Shown piece by piece: positions 36,286 to 46,648 of a stretch of DNA of 64,000 bases. The position numbers and the translations under genes were made by a program. Position 1 is the first letter of the stretch, and each line of letters begins with the position of its first letter. The stretch covers positions 3,913,001-3,977,000 of the forward strand of contig NZ_JAJOMY010000001.1 of NCBI RefSeq assembly GCF_024699945.1. Reading direction: 5' to 3'. Origin of the DNA: Phenylobacterium sp. J426. GTDB lineage: Bacteria > Pseudomonadota > Alphaproteobacteria > Caulobacterales > Caulobacteraceae. The notes beneath the pieces were generated by a model. That model saw nothing but the letters and a program-made list of their open reading frames with translations, had not been told where the DNA came from and did not search any database.

Positions 36286-37236
36286 ATGGACGCCCGCGTC
36301 CTTGCCCGATCAACGACCCCCGAAGGCGCCTTGTCCCGCCAGACGCTCACGCACCTGCAGCGGCTCGAGGCCGAGAGCATCCACATCTTCCGCGAGGTGG
36401 TCGCCGAGTGCGAGCGGCCGGTGATGCTCTACTCCATCGGCAAGGACTCGGCCGTGATGCTGCGCCTTGCGCAGAAGGCCTTCTATCCGTCCAAGCCGCC
36501 GTTCCCGCTGCTCCACGTGGACACCACCTGGAAGTTCCGGGCGATGTACGAGATGCGCGAGCGGATGGCGCGCGAGAGCGGCATGGAGCTGCTCATCCAC
36601 CAGAATCCCGAGGCGCTGGCGAAGGGCATCAACCCGTTCGACCACGGCAGCCTCCACACCGACATGTGGAAGACCGAGGGTCTGAAGCAGGCGCTGGACA
36701 AGTACGGCTTCGACGCCGCCTTCGGCGGCGGTCGCCGCGACGAGGAGAAGAGCCGGGCCAAGGAACGTATCCTGTCCTTCCGCACCGCCGAGCACCGCTG
36801 GGATCCCAAGAACCAGCGGCCCGAACTCTGGCGGCTGTACAACACGCGCAAGGCGCAGGGCGAAAGCCTCCGCGCCTTCCCGATCTCGAATTGGACCGAG
36901 CTCGACATCTGGCAGTACATCTACCTGGAGGACATCCCCATCGTGCCCCTCTACTTCGCGGCCGAGCGGCCGGTGGTGGAGCGCGACGGCAACCTCATCA
37001 TGGTCGATGACGACCGCATGCGCCTGCGGCCGGGTGAGGTCCCGCAGATGCGCTCGATCCGCTTCCGGACCCAGGGTTGTTACCCGCTGACCGGAGCCGT
37101 CGAGAGCACGGCGGCGACGCTTCCCGAGATCATCCAGGAGATGCTGCTGGCCACGACGTCGGAGCGTCAGGGCCGGGTGATCGATCACGACCAGTCGGCC
37201 TCGATGGAGAAGAAGAAGCAGGAGGGCTACTTCTGA
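36286..37236 (+). CDS. cysD: sulfate adenylyltransferase small subunit
   Basis: ATP sulfurylase catalytic subunit, making adenosine 5'-phosphosulfate. 316 residues with the PP-loop-like [56 protein letters not shown] and the C-terminal [16 protein letters not shown]. Its stop overlaps the cysN start (TGATG), giving the usual heterodimer operon. ATG 36286 has a weak AAGG upstream. The sulfate activated here feeds cysteine synthesis and sulfated lipids or glycans. Confidence 0.95.
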   Translation: MDARVLARSTTPEGALSRQTLTHLQRLEAESIHIFREVVAECERPVMLYSIGKDSAVMLRLAQKAFYPSKPPFPLLHVDTTWKFRAMYEMRERMARESGMELLIHQNPEALAKGINPFDHGSLHTDMWKTEGLKQALDKYGFDAAFGGGRRDEEKSRAKERILSFRTAEHRWDPKNQRPELWRLYNTRKAQGESLRAFPISNWTELDIWQYIYLEDIPIVPLYFAAERPVVERDGNLIMVDDDRMRLRPGEVPQMRSIRFRTQGCYPLTGAVESTAATLPEIIQEMLLATTSERQGRVIDHDQSASMEKKKQEGYF

Positions 37237-39141
37237 TGGCCCACCAGTCCGCGCTCATCGCCGAGGATATCGAGGCCTACCTCAAGCAGCACGAGGTGAA
37301 GAGCCTCCTGCGGTTCATCACCTGCGGCTCCGTCGACGACGGCAAGTCGACGCTGATCGGGCGCCTGCTCTACGACTCCAAGATGATCTTCGAGGACCAG
37401 CTGGCGGCCCTCGAAGCCGATAGCAAGAAGGTCGGCACCCAGGGCGGCGACATCGACTTCGCCCTCCTGGTGGACGGCCTCGCGGCCGAGCGCGAGCAAG
37501 GCATCACCATCGATGTGGCCTACCGCTTCTTCTCGACCGACAAGCGCAAATTCATCGTCGCCGACACGCCCGGCCACGAGCAGTACACGCGCAACATGGT
37601 GACGGGCGCCTCGACGGCCGACGCCGCCGTCATCCTCATCGACGCCCGCAAGGGCGTGCTGACCCAGACCCGCCGGCACAGCTTCCTGGTCAGCCTGCTG
37701 GGCATCCGCCACGTGGTGCTAGCGATCAACAAGATGGACCTGGTCGGGTGGAGCCAGGAGACCTTCGACGCGATTGTCGCCGACTACCACGACTTCGCCG
37801 CCCAGATCGGCATCCGGGCGTTCACCGCCATCCCGATGTCGGCGCTGAAAGGCGACAACATCACCGAGGCCTCGGTGAACACGCCCTGGTACGCCGGGCC
37901 GCCGCTCATGCGCTGGCTGGAAGAGGCGCCGGTCGAGGACGACCTGCAGGAAAAGCCCTTCCGCATGCCGGTCCAGTGGGTGAACCGGCCGAACCTCGAC
38001 TTCCGCGGCTTCTCCGGTCTCGTCGCTTCGGGCGTGATCCGGCCGGGCGATCGCGTGAAGGCCCTGCCCTCCGGCCGTGAGAGCACCGTCGATCGCATCG
38101 TCACCCTGCGCGGCGACCTCGATCAGGCCGTCGCCGGCCAGTCGGTGACCGTCACGCTGACGGACGAGATCGACGTCAGCCGAGGCGACGTGCTCGCGGC
38201 GGCGGCCCAGCCGCCGGAGGTCGCCGACCAGTTCGAGAGCACCATCGTCTGGTTCGACGACGAACCGCTCCTGCCGGGACGGCCCTATCTGCTGAAGCTC
38301 GGGACGCGGACCGTCACCGCCCAGATCACCGAGCCCAAGCACAAGGTGAACGTCAACACGCTGGAGAAACTGGCCGCGACGCGGCTGGAGCTCAACGAGA
38401 TCGGCGTGTGCAACCTGGCGCTTTCGGCGCCGATCGCTTTCGACCCCTACGTCGACAACAAGGACCTCGGGGGCTTCATCCTCATCGACCGGCTGTCCAA
38501 TCGGACAGTGGGCGCGGGGCTGCTGCACTTCGCTCTGCGGCGGAGCCAGAACATCCACTGGCAGGCCCTCGACGTCGACAAGGCCTCGCGGTCGGCGGCC
38601 AAGGGCCAGAAGGCGCGTGTCGTCTGGTTCACCGGCCTCTCCGGCGCGGGCAAGTCGACCATCGCCAACCTGGTCGAGAAGCGCCTCCACGCGGAAGGTC
38701 GGCACACCTACATCCTCGGACGGCGACAACGTTCGCCACGGCCTGAACAAGGACCTGGGCTTCACCGAGGAAGATCGCGTCGAGAACATCCGCCGCGTCG
38801 CCGAGGTGGCCAAGCTGATGGTCGACGCCGGCCTGATCGTGCTCGTCAGCTTCATCTCGCCGTTCCGCGCCGAGCGCCGCATGGCCCGGGAGCTGATGGG
38901 CGAGCGTGAGTTCGTCGAGGTGTTCATCGACACCCCGCTGGCCGAGGCCGAGAAGCGGGACGTGAAGGGGCTCTACAAGAAGGCCCGCGCCGGCGAGCTC
39001 AAGAACTTCACCGGCATCGACAGCCCGTACGAGCCGCCGGAGAACGCCGAGATCGTCATCGACACCACCAAGGTCTCGCCAGACCAGGCGGCCGAGCAGA
39101 TCTTCGCCCGGCTGGAAGGCGGCTTCGACCCCGGCATCTGA
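37236..39141 (+). CDS. cysN/cysC: bifunctional sulfate adenylyltransferase large subunit / APS kinase, frameshifted
   Basis: CysN GTPase fused to CysC. N-terminal EF-Tu-like GTPase: [42 protein letters not shown]-terminal APS kinase: P-loop [20 protein letters not shown], then [20 protein letters not shown] and [15 protein letters not shown]. Fusion is usual in alphaproteobacteria. The two parts are split by one extra G at 38718-38719, inside the codons for YILDGDN. As sequenced, the first frame runs off to 38909 without the CysC active site. Removing the G gives about 634 residues. A base-calling error is likely. Confidence 0.92.
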
Positions 39142-39173
39142 CCGGGGTCGCCTAGGGGCCGGAGAACGCCGAC

Positions 39174-40193
39174 TCAGAACTCCAGGACGATCTTGCCGAA
39201 GTGCTCGCCGGCGCCCATCGCGGCGATGGCGGCCTTCGCCTCGGTCCACGGCACGACCTTGTCCACCACGGGCCGGATCTGCTTCAGCTCGATGAAGCGG
39301 CACATGGCCTCGAACATGTCGCGCGAGCCCACCGACAGGCCCTGAAGCTTGGCCGAGTTGCCGATCAGGGCGGCCGGGTTGAACGGCTCGCCGGCGCCCG
39401 CCACGATGCCGATGATGGCGATGTGGCCGCCGATCTTGATCGCCTTCATGCTCTCCTGGATCGTGCCGCCGCCGCCGACCTCCATGATGAAGTCGGCGCC
39501 CCGACCTTGGGTGACCTCCCGGACCGGCTTCGACCAGGCGGGCGTGGCCTTGTAGTTGACGGTGTGGTCCGCCCCGAGCGTCCGGGTCCGCTCCAGCTTG
39601 GCGTCGGACGAAGACGTGATCAGCGTCCGCAAGCCCGCCGCCGCGGCGAACTGCAGGCCGAAGATCGAGACGCCGCCGGTGCCCTGCAGCACGACGGTGT
39701 CGCCCGGCTCCAGGCTGGCGTCCACGAACAGGCCCCGCCAGGCGGTCAGCGCCGCGCACGGCAGCGTCGCGACTTCGTGGTCGGTCAGGAACTCCGGGAC
39801 CTTCGACAGCCCCTCCTGGCTGAACACCTGCAGCTCCGCCCCCGCGCCCGGGATCGGGAAGCCCAGGGCGCTGGACAGTTTCGCCAGGTCCGGCGGTCCC
39901 GAGATCCAGTTCTGGAAGAACAGCGTCGAGACGCGGTCGCCGACCTTGAACCGCGTCACGCCCTCGCCCACCGCCTCGACGTAGCCGCAGCCGTCCGAGA
40001 AGGGCGTGATCACGTCGTTGGCCGTGGCCGCCGCCCGGCCGTACATGCCGTGGATCATCAGGAAGTCGCGGTAGTTCAGCGAACAGGCCTTCATCCGCAC
40101 CAGCACCTGGCCGGGACCGGCCTTCGGCTCCGGGGCCTCGACAACCTGGATGGCGTCCGCACCCCAAGGGGTGGTGACCTGCAGCGCTCGCAT
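39174..40193 (-). CDS. NAD(P)-dependent alcohol dehydrogenase / quinone-oxidoreductase-like MDR protein
   Basis: 339 residues of the medium-chain dehydrogenase family: N-terminal GroES fold (VLVRMKACSLNYRDFLMIHG, SDGCGYVEAVGEGVTRFKVG) and nucleotide motif VVLQGTGGVSIFGLQFAAAAG. The catalytic Cys and zinc-lobe cysteines of zinc alcohol dehydrogenases are absent, so this is a zinc-free quinone-oxidoreductase-like enzyme. ATG 40193 is preceded by GGAGGAA. It converges with cysNC. Substrate unknown. Confidence 0.82.
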   Translation of the reverse strand: MRALQVTTPWGADAIQVVEAPEPKAGPGQVLVRMKACSLNYRDFLMIHGMYGRAAATANDVITPFSDGCGYVEAVGEGVTRFKVGDRVSTLFFQNWISGPPDLAKLSSALGFPIPGAGAELQVFSQEGLSKVPEFLTDHEVATLPCAALTAWRGLFVDASLEPGDTVVLQGTGGVSIFGLQFAAAAGLRTLITSSSDAKLERTRTLGADHTVNYKATPAWSKPVREVTQGRGADFIMEVGGGGTIQESMKAIKIGGHIAIIGIVAGAGEPFNPAALIGNSAKLQGLSVGSRDMFEAMCRFIELKQIRPVVDKVVPWTEAKAAIAAMGAGEHFGKIVLEF

Positions 40194-40259
40194 CTTCGTT
40201 CCTCCGCCTGGGAGGCATCATGGAGAGCCGTTCAGCGGTTCCGCAACGGTGTCGCCACG

Positions 40260-41018
40260 TCAGTCCCTGGCGGAAGGCAGCACCGGCCGCTCGCCCCACT
40301 GGGCGGGGTCGTGGCCGAAGACCATCACCGTGTCAGGCCCACGCAGCGCCAGCAGCGCATCCAGCGACTGTCCCATCGCCGCGTGGTCGGCATGCGCCGG
40401 GAAGGCCCGCGTCTCGACCACCCCGCCATGATAGCAGGCGTCGCCCACCAGGATGTGGTCGCCCGCGGCGCTCCTCACCCGCATCGATTGGTGGCCCGGC
40501 GTGTGGCCGAAGCTGGGATGCAGCGTCACCGTCCCGTCGCCGAACAGGTCGTGCTCGCCGTCCACCAGCTTCACGTCGTGACCCAGGTCGAAGAATCGCC
40601 TGGGCAGCGCATAGCGCTGGCGCATGTCCGCATCAGCCCCGGCCGCCCACTCGCGCGCCTGCACGACCACCGTCGCGTTCCGCAGCTGGTGCAGCCCGCC
40701 GGCGTGGTCGAAGTGCAGGTGCGACAGCACCACGTAGCGGACGCTGGCGGGATCGATGTCCAGTCGCTCCAGATGCGCCGCCGCCAGTTCGTGCGCCTCC
40801 ACGGGCGAGTCCAGGTCCTGGCCTTGCAGCCGCTGGCGATACGGATCGGCCGGATCGCACAGCTCCGCATGCAGCCCGCAGTCGAACAGCGCCACGCCGT
40901 CCGGATGCTCCACCACATAGAAGGGGATCGGCACGGCGACGCGCTCGACGTCCATCCCGAGCCCTGAGCCCGGGCTGTGGAACTGGCCGCAAACGCAGCC
41001 GAAGAGCCGGATGGTCAT
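40260..41018 (-). CDS. metallo-beta-lactamase-fold hydrolase, N-acyl-homoserine-lactonase-like
   Basis: 252 residues with the full dinuclear zinc motif VVLSHLHFDHAGG, HTPGHQSMRV and LVGDACYHGG. The opening MTIRLFGCVCGQF and the loop IPFYVVEHPDG resemble the AiiA/AttM lactonase group. Lactone or thioester hydrolysis is likely; quorum-quenching activity is not provable from sequence. SD GGGAGG before ATG 41018. It stands 66 bp from the dehydrogenase on the same strand. Confidence 0.78.
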   Translation of the reverse strand: MTIRLFGCVCGQFHSPGSGLGMDVERVAVPIPFYVVEHPDGVALFDCGLHAELCDPADPYRQRLQGQDLDSPVEAHELAAAHLERLDIDPASVRYVVLSHLHFDHAGGLHQLRNATVVVQAREWAAGADADMRQRYALPRRFFDLGHDVKLVDGEHDLFGDGTVTLHPSFGHTPGHQSMRVRSAAGDHILVGDACYHGGVVETRAFPAHADHAAMGQSLDALLALRGPDTVMVFGHDPAQWGERPVLPSARD

Positions 41019-41057
41019 GGCCTCTGCCTCCCTCTGTGAGGAGCGTAGGCCCTGGTG

Positions 41058-42221
41058 TCAGACCGGGTCCAGTCGTGGGACGCCGTACAGCCGAAGCGCG
41101 CCCAGCGTTCCGGCCACGCACATGGCCGCCATCAGCAGGTAGCCCTTGGCGCCGAAGTGGTCGAACAGCGGGCCTGAGGCGAGCGTGGCGAAACCCATCA
41201 GGACCCCGGACGACAGCGCCGAGTTGATGGTCTGGGCGGCCGAGGCGTTGCGCGGGTTCGACAGGCGCTCGGTCAGCTGCAGGGCGGCCAGGAAAGTCGC
41301 GGCGTAGGTCAGGGCGTGCAGGGCCTGCAGCGGAAACAGCAGCCACAGCGGCGGCGAGAACGCATACGCCGCCCAGCGCACGACGCCGGCGATCCCGCCC
41401 AGCACCAGCAGCCGCCGCGCGCCGAGCCTGCGCCGCCAGGGCTCAAGGAACCAGAAGAAGCCGATCTCCACGGCGACGCCCACGGCCCAGAGGACACCGG
41501 TGGTGCTCTCGGGGATGCCCTCCGCGCGCCAGGAGAGGGCCGAGAAACTGTAGTAGAAGGCGTGCGCCGACTGGATCGCGCCGACGGACGCCACCGTCAG
41601 CATGAAGACCGGGTCGCGCAGCAGGTCGCCAAGGCCGGCCCAGCGCTCGGCCAGCACGGCGCGCCCGCCCGTCTCGTGCACCGGATCGGGCGGCAGCAGA
41701 ATGCGCGCCGTGACCCCGGCCAGCGCCGCCGCGCCGGTGATCCAGACCAGCACCACCTCGGCCGAGCCCTTCGTCAGCAGCCAGCCCACCACCAGATTGG
41801 CGACGATGAAGGCGGCCGAGCCGATGCCGCGCGGCCAGCCGTAGTTGAAGTCGTCGCGCCGGGCGCGGCTGAGCACGATCACGTCCGTCAGCGGCGAGAT
41901 GGTGGAGAAGGCCGTGGAGGCGGCGAACCACAGCACCGCCCATCCGGCGAAGCCGAGCGGCAGGGCCATCAGGCCGTAGAGGAGGGCCACACCCAGGCCC
42001 AGGAAGATCAGCGCCGTCCGGCGCAGGGCGAAGCTATCCGCCCAGAGGGCGATGAGCGGCGCCGACACTACCCGCACCAGCATCGGCAGCGACAGGATCA
42101 GGCCGATCTGCGCGCCCGAAAGGCCCTGATGGGCGAACCACACCGGCATGTAGGGCGAGCTCGCGCCCGTCCCGACGAAGATCGCCGCATAGTACAGGCC
42201 CATCTTCACGGGAGACGACAT
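41058..42221 (-). CDS. MFS transporter, HcaT/PPP-like
   Basis: 387 residues, about 12 helices. The start LYYAAIFVGTGASSPYMPVW and LIALWADSFALRRTALIFL fit the MFS_1-like/3-phenylpropionate-type group, and FNYGWPRGIGSAAFIVANLVV in helix 4-5 is the conserved segment of that group. ATG 42221 was chosen because the conserved first helix follows directly; the frame stays open far upstream in GC-rich antisense sequence. It is divergent from the aminotransferase-amidase genes. Confidence 0.82.
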   Translation of the reverse strand: MSSPVKMGLYYAAIFVGTGASSPYMPVWFAHQGLSGAQIGLILSLPMLVRVVSAPLIALWADSFALRRTALIFLGLGVALLYGLMALPLGFAGWAVLWFAASTAFSTISPLTDVIVLSRARRDDFNYGWPRGIGSAAFIVANLVVGWLLTKGSAEVVLVWITGAAALAGVTARILLPPDPVHETGGRAVLAERWAGLGDLLRDPVFMLTVASVGAIQSAHAFYYSFSALSWRAEGIPESTTGVLWAVGVAVEIGFFWFLEPWRRRLGARRLLVLGGIAGVVRWAAYAFSPPLWLLFPLQALHALTYAATFLAALQLTERLSNPRNASAAQTINSALSSGVLMGFATLASGPLFDHFGAKGYLLMAAMCVAGTLGALRLYGVPRLDPV

Positions 42222-42299
42222 GGCCGGCCGCATACACGGAGTCGCCGAGGCCCGCGCGGCGACGTAAGCTCTCGGCAAAAGACGACAAGGGAGGCGGTG

Positions 42300-43577
42300 A
42301 TGGATCGCGTGAACAGCCGGGATCGGGCCCTTCGCGCCCGGGCCGAAGCGGTGATCCCGGGCGGCATGTACGGCCACCAGTCGACGGCGCTCTTGCCCGA
42401 CGACTACCCACAGTTCTTCGAGCGCGGCGAAGGCGCCCACATCTGGGACGTCGACGGGCGCCGCTACCTGGACCTGATGTGCGCCTACGGACCCAACCTG
42501 TTCGGCTACGCCCATCCGGAGATCGACGCCGCCTTCGTCCGCCAGCTGGGCCAAGGCGACACGCTCACCGGCCCCACCGAGCTGATGGTCGAGCTGGCGG
42601 AGGCGCTGACGGGCCTGGTCAGCCACGCCGACTGGGCGATCTTCTGCAAGAACGGCACGGACGCCACCTCGATGGCGCTGTCCATCTCGCGGGCGCATTC
42701 GAAGCGTCGCGTCGTCGTCAGGGCCAAGGGCGCCTACCACGGCGCGGCGGCCTGGTGCACGCCCAGGCCGGCTGGCGTCATCGACAGCGACCGCGCCCAC
42801 CAGATCTTCTACGACTACAATGATGTCGGCAGCCTCGAGGCCGCGGTCGCGCAAGCCGGCGACGACCTCGCCTGCATCTTCGCCGCGCCCTTCCGCCACG
42901 ACGCCTTCGTCGACCAGGCCGAGCCCGATCCTGCCTACGCCCGCCGCGCCCGGGAGCTCTGCGACGAACGCGGCGCCCTCCTGGTGGTGGACGAGGTACG
43001 CGCCGGCTTCCGCCTGGCCCGCGACTGCTCCTGGACGCGCATCGGGGTGCAACCGGACCTGTCCAGTTGGGGCAAGTGCATCGCCAACGGCCATGCCTTG
43101 TCGGCCCTCCTCGGCTCGGACAAGGCCCGAGCCGCCGCAGCCTCGGTCTATTCGACGGGTTCGTTCTGGTACCAGGCCGCGCCGATGGCCGCGGCGCTGG
43201 AGACCCTGCGACTGGTCCGCGAGACCGACTATCTGGAGCGCATCACGGCCCTCGGCGAACGGCTGCGGGCGGGCCTGGACGAGCGGGCCCGCGCTGCCGG
43301 CTTCGGCTTCCGCCAGACCGGCCCCGTCACCCTGCCGCTCTTCCTGTTCGACGACGATCCGGACCTGCGGAAAGGCTTCTGCTTTGCGGCAGCCATGCTG
43401 GAGCGCGGGGTCTATGTGCACCCCTGGCACAACATGTTCATGTGCGCGGCGATGACCGAAGCCGACATTGACGAGGCCCTCGAAGCCGCGGACGGCGCCT
43501 TCGCCGAACTGAAGCGCCAGGCGAGCGCCCTGCCGCCGGTCGAGAAACTCGCCTTCCTGACCGCCGGAGCCCGCTGA
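42300..43577 (+). CDS. class III aminotransferase, glutamate-1-semialdehyde-aminomutase-like
   Basis: 425-residue PLP enzyme: AHIWDVDGRRYLDLMCAYGP, CKNGTDATSMALSISRAHSK (phosphate site), LLVVDEVRAGFRLARDC (cofactor Asp) and the Schiff-base lysine in LSSWGKCIANGHALSALLG. It looks like the aminomutase family but has no heme-biosynthesis neighbours, so a catabolic or secondary aminotransferase is likelier than HemL. SD GGGAGG before ATG 42300. Its stop overlaps the amidase start (TGATG). Confidence 0.82.
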   Translation: MDRVNSRDRALRARAEAVIPGGMYGHQSTALLPDDYPQFFERGEGAHIWDVDGRRYLDLMCAYGPNLFGYAHPEIDAAFVRQLGQGDTLTGPTELMVELAEALTGLVSHADWAIFCKNGTDATSMALSISRAHSKRRVVVRAKGAYHGAAAWCTPRPAGVIDSDRAHQIFYDYNDVGSLEAAVAQAGDDLACIFAAPFRHDAFVDQAEPDPAYARRARELCDERGALLVVDEVRAGFRLARDCSWTRIGVQPDLSSWGKCIANGHALSALLGSDKARAAAASVYSTGSFWYQAAPMAAALETLRLVRETDYLERITALGERLRAGLDERARAAGFGFRQTGPVTLPLFLFDDDPDLRKGFCFAAAMLERGVYVHPWHNMFMCAAMTEADIDEALEAADGAFAELKRQASALPPVEKLAFLTAGAR

Positions 43578-44998
43578 TGGACGACTATGCCGACTACGAT
43601 GGCCTGGGCCTCGCCGACCTGGTGGCGAAGAAGCAGGTCACGCCCGCCGAACTCGCAGAGGCGGCGATCGCCCGCATCGAGCAACACAACCCGACGCTCA
43701 ACGCCGTGGTCCACAAGGCCTATGACGAGGCGCGCGCGACAGCGGCGTCCGACCTGCCGGACGGCCCGTTCCGCGGCGTGCCGTTCCTGATCAAGGACCT
43801 CGGCGCCCAGGTGAAGGGTTGGCCGCGCACGTCGGGCAGCCGCTTCGCGCAGGTGGCCGCCGACCCCGAGGACAGCGAGCTTGTCCGCCGGTACCGGGCC
43901 GCGGGCGTGGTGCTGCTGGGCAAGACCAACACGCCGGAGTTCGGCATACCGGGCGTGACCCACTCGGAGCGCCTCGGCTCCTGCCGCAATCCCTGGAACC
44001 CCGATCACATCTCCGGCGGCTCCTCCGGCGGCGCCGCCTCGGCGACGGCGGCGGGGATCGTGCCGATGGCGCACGCCAGCGACGGGCTGGGTTCGATCCG
44101 CATCCCCGCCGCCTGCTGCGGCCTCTTCGGCCTGAAGGTGACCCGCGATCGCACCCCGATCTGCGAGGTGTCGGACGGGGCGCTGGGCTTCTCGGTGCAC
44201 CATGTGGTCAGCCGCACGGTGCGCGACAGCGCCGCCATGCTCGACGCGACCGGCTACGCCCAGGCCAATGACCCGTTCCAGGCGCCGGCGAAGGAACGGC
44301 CCTACCTTGAGGAACTCGGCAAGAGCCCCGGCAAGCTGCGCATCGCCTGGTCGGCCGAGACCCCGAGCGGCCGGCCCATCCCCGAGGAGATGCAGACCGC
44401 CCTGCTGCGCACCGTCGATCTGCTGAAGGGCCTGGGTCACGAGGTGTTCGAGCGCGGCCTCGGCGTCGACCAGCGCGTGCTCTACCGCGCCCAGGGCCTG
44501 GCCAGCGCGTCGAACTTCTCGGCCAACGTCCAGCGCTGGATCGAGGCGCTGGGCCGCGAGCCCGCCGATGACGAACTTGGCCCCCTCGCCCGTCGCGGCT
44601 ACGAGGCCGGCAAACGGCTGACGGGCCAGCAGGCGTTCTGGGGCTTCCAGCAGCTGCGGCTGATGAACCGCCAGATCCTCGCGGCCTTCGAGGACTTCGA
44701 CGTCTATCTGTCGCCGGTGATGGCCACGCCCGCGCCGCGCGCCGACTGGCTGGATCCGCTGATGGAGGATCTGCGCGAGTTCGACCGCCGCCAGGCCGCC
44801 ACCTACCCCTACACGCCGCCGTTCAACTTCACCGGCCAGCCGTCGATGTCCGTGCCGCTGTGGGAATCGGTCGACGGCCTGCCCATCGGCATGATGTTCA
44901 GCGGGCGCTTCGCCGACGAGGCTACGCTGTTCCGGCTCGCAGCCCAGCTCGAGACGGAAGCGCCGTGGAAGGATCGCCGCCCGCAGGTCTGGGGCTGA
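43577..44998 (+). CDS. amidase-signature-family hydrolase
   Basis: 473 residues. The Ser-cisSer-Lys triad is visible: Lys in [15 protein letters not shown], cis-Ser in [16 protein letters not shown] and nucleophile Ser in [16 protein letters not shown]. It hydrolyses a C-N amide bond; substrate unknown. It is translationally coupled to the aminotransferase upstream and the DUF423 gene downstream (both 1-bp overlaps), so the three form an operon. Confidence 0.9.
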   Translation: MDDYADYDGLGLADLVAKKQVTPAELAEAAIARIEQHNPTLNAVVHKAYDEARATAASDLPDGPFRGVPFLIKDLGAQVKGWPRTSGSRFAQVAADPEDSELVRRYRAAGVVLLGKTNTPEFGIPGVTHSERLGSCRNPWNPDHISGGSSGGAASATAAGIVPMAHASDGLGSIRIPAACCGLFGLKVTRDRTPICEVSDGALGFSVHHVVSRTVRDSAAMLDATGYAQANDPFQAPAKERPYLEELGKSPGKLRIAWSAETPSGRPIPEEMQTALLRTVDLLKGLGHEVFERGLGVDQRVLYRAQGLASASNFSANVQRWIEALGREPADDELGPLARRGYEAGKRLTGQQAFWGFQQLRLMNRQILAAFEDFDVYLSPVMATPAPRADWLDPLMEDLREFDRRQAATYPYTPPFNFTGQPSMSVPLWESVDGLPIGMMFSGRFADEATLFRLAAQLETEAPWKDRRPQVWG

Positions 44999-45339
44999 TG
45001 CGCGCCATGCTCGTCGTCGCGGCCCTGCTTGGCCTGGCCTGCGTCGGCTTCGGCGCCTTCGGCGCGCATGGGATCAGCGATCCCAAGGCCCAGGAATGGC
45101 TCCGCACCGGCGCCATGTACGGCTTCGTCCACGTGCTCGCCGTCTATGCGGCAGAACGCTACGGCTCGCCCCTTGCGCCGACGCTGTTCATTGCGGGAGT
45201 CGTGATCTTCTCGGGCTCGCTGTTCGCCATGGCGCTTGGCGCGCCGCGGTGGTTCGGTGCGATCACGCCGATCGGTGGCCTAAGCCTCATGGCCGGCTGG
45301 GCGGCGCTGGCCTGGACGCTGGCCCGCCGTCAGGCCTGA
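44998..45339 (+). CDS. DUF423-family inner-membrane protein
   Basis: 113 residues with four hydrophobic segments and the DUF423 pattern GFGAFGAHGI, GAMYGFVHVLAVYAAERYG, SGSLFAMAL and FGAITPIGGLSLMAGWAALA. Function unknown in the family. It overlaps the amidase stop and, at its end, the converging Bcr/CflA gene by 10 bp. Confidence 0.88.
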   Translation: MRAMLVVAALLGLACVGFGAFGAHGISDPKAQEWLRTGAMYGFVHVLAVYAAERYGSPLAPTLFIAGVVIFSGSLFAMALGAPRWFGAITPIGGLSLMAGWAALAWTLARRQA

Positions 45340-46568
45340 GGCTTGCCCATCGCCTCCGGCAGCGCGAGGCGGCGCAGCGCCAGCATCGAGCCGCCGAGCG
45401 CCAGCAGCATCACGATCGCCATCGGCCGCGGCGTGCCGTCGTGGAAGACCCCCGCCAGGTTGGACGCCAGCGCCCCCGCACCGAATGAAAGGCCGCCCAG
45501 CAGCGCCGATGTCGAACCGGCCCGGCGCGGATCGATGCTCAGCGCGCCCGCAGTGGTGTTGCCGCCCATCAGCCCATAGCTCGCGAGCACCAGGAACAGC
45601 AGAGGCAGCACGGTCCAGCGCTCGCCTAGGCCGGTGAGCGCCGCGACCATCAAGGCGATCGCGAAAGCGAAGGCGGCCACGCTGACCACCGACAGCACCT
45701 GGTCGGGCGTCCGGGTCCGCAGCAACCACCGGTTCACTTGGTTGGCGCCGATGATGCCGACAGCGTTCAGGCCGAAGATCCAGCCGAAGGCCTGGGGCGA
45801 GAAGCCGTATGTCTCGATCAGCAGCTCGGGCGAACTGGCGATATAGGTGAAGAGGGTCGCCCCGTTCAGCGCGCCGGCCAGGGCATAGCCGATCAGTCGC
45901 GGCTGGCGCAGCAGCGCGCCATAGGCCTGGAGCGGGCTTTCCGATTGCGCCTGGAGCGTGGTTTCCTCGGTGCGGGTCTCCCGCAGGCGCAGGACGGCGG
46001 CGACCGCCAGCAGCGCGCCGAACACCGCCATGAACCAGAAGTTCAGCCGCCAGCCGCCGAAGGTCAGCAGCAAGCCGCCGAGCAGGGGCGCCAGGATCGG
46101 AGCCAGCCCCATCACCAACATGAGCAGGCTGAGCACGCGGGCCGTGTCACGGTGGTCGAACTGATCGCGGACGACCGCCCGTGAGACCACGCCCCCGGCG
46201 CACGCCCCCAGCGCCTGCACGAAGCGGCCCAGCAGAAGCTGCGCCGGGGACGTCGCCAGGGCGCACCCGACCGACGCGACCAGGAAGATGACGACGCCGA
46301 CCAGAATGGCCGGGCGTCGTCCGAACCGGTCCGCCGCCGGGCCGTAGAAGAACTGTCCGATGGCCATGCCGGCCAGGAAGGCCGAGACGGTCGCCTGAGC
46401 CTGGCCGGACGTGGCGCTCAGGCCCTCGGCTATGGCGGGCAGGCTTGGCAGGTACATGTCGATCGCCAGCGGCCCCATGCCGGTCAGCGCCCCTAGCATG
46501 ACGACGAGACCCCAGGGGGTGGCGGCGGGCGAGGCAGATGGCGGCTTGGCGTACGTCACGAGAGGCAT
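45330..46568 (-). CDS. Bcr/CflA-family multidrug MFS transporter
   Basis: 412 residues, 12 helices. The first helix region GALTGMGPLAIDMYLPSLPAI and FFYGPAADRFGRRPAILVGV are diagnostic of the Bcr/CflA drug:proton antiporter group, as is VVSRAVVRDQFDHRDTARVL. Probable export of small hydrophobic compounds. ATG 46568 fits the family N-terminus. It is divergent from the epoxide hydrolase gene. Confidence 0.88.
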   Translation of the reverse strand: MPLVTYAKPPSASPAATPWGLVVMLGALTGMGPLAIDMYLPSLPAIAEGLSATSGQAQATVSAFLAGMAIGQFFYGPAADRFGRRPAILVGVVIFLVASVGCALATSPAQLLLGRFVQALGACAGGVVSRAVVRDQFDHRDTARVLSLLMLVMGLAPILAPLLGGLLLTFGGWRLNFWFMAVFGALLAVAAVLRLRETRTEETTLQAQSESPLQAYGALLRQPRLIGYALAGALNGATLFTYIASSPELLIETYGFSPQAFGWIFGLNAVGIIGANQVNRWLLRTRTPDQVLSVVSVAAFAFAIALMVAALTGLGERWTVLPLLFLVLASYGLMGGNTTAGALSIDPRRAGSTSALLGGLSFGAGALASNLAGVFHDGTPRPMAIVMLLALGGSMLALRRLALPEAMGKPQA

Positions 46569-46648
46569 GCCCTAGTGCCATCCACGGTTCCGGCCAAAGC
46601 CGATTTGCGGCAAAGCTGCCGGAACCCGCGAATTGGGAGGGGAACGCC

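Noticed and set aside
42300..43577. Aminotransferase considered as HemL
   Set aside because: The fold fits, but there is no heme-biosynthesis context and it is coupled to an amidase, so a HemL label would be over-assignment.
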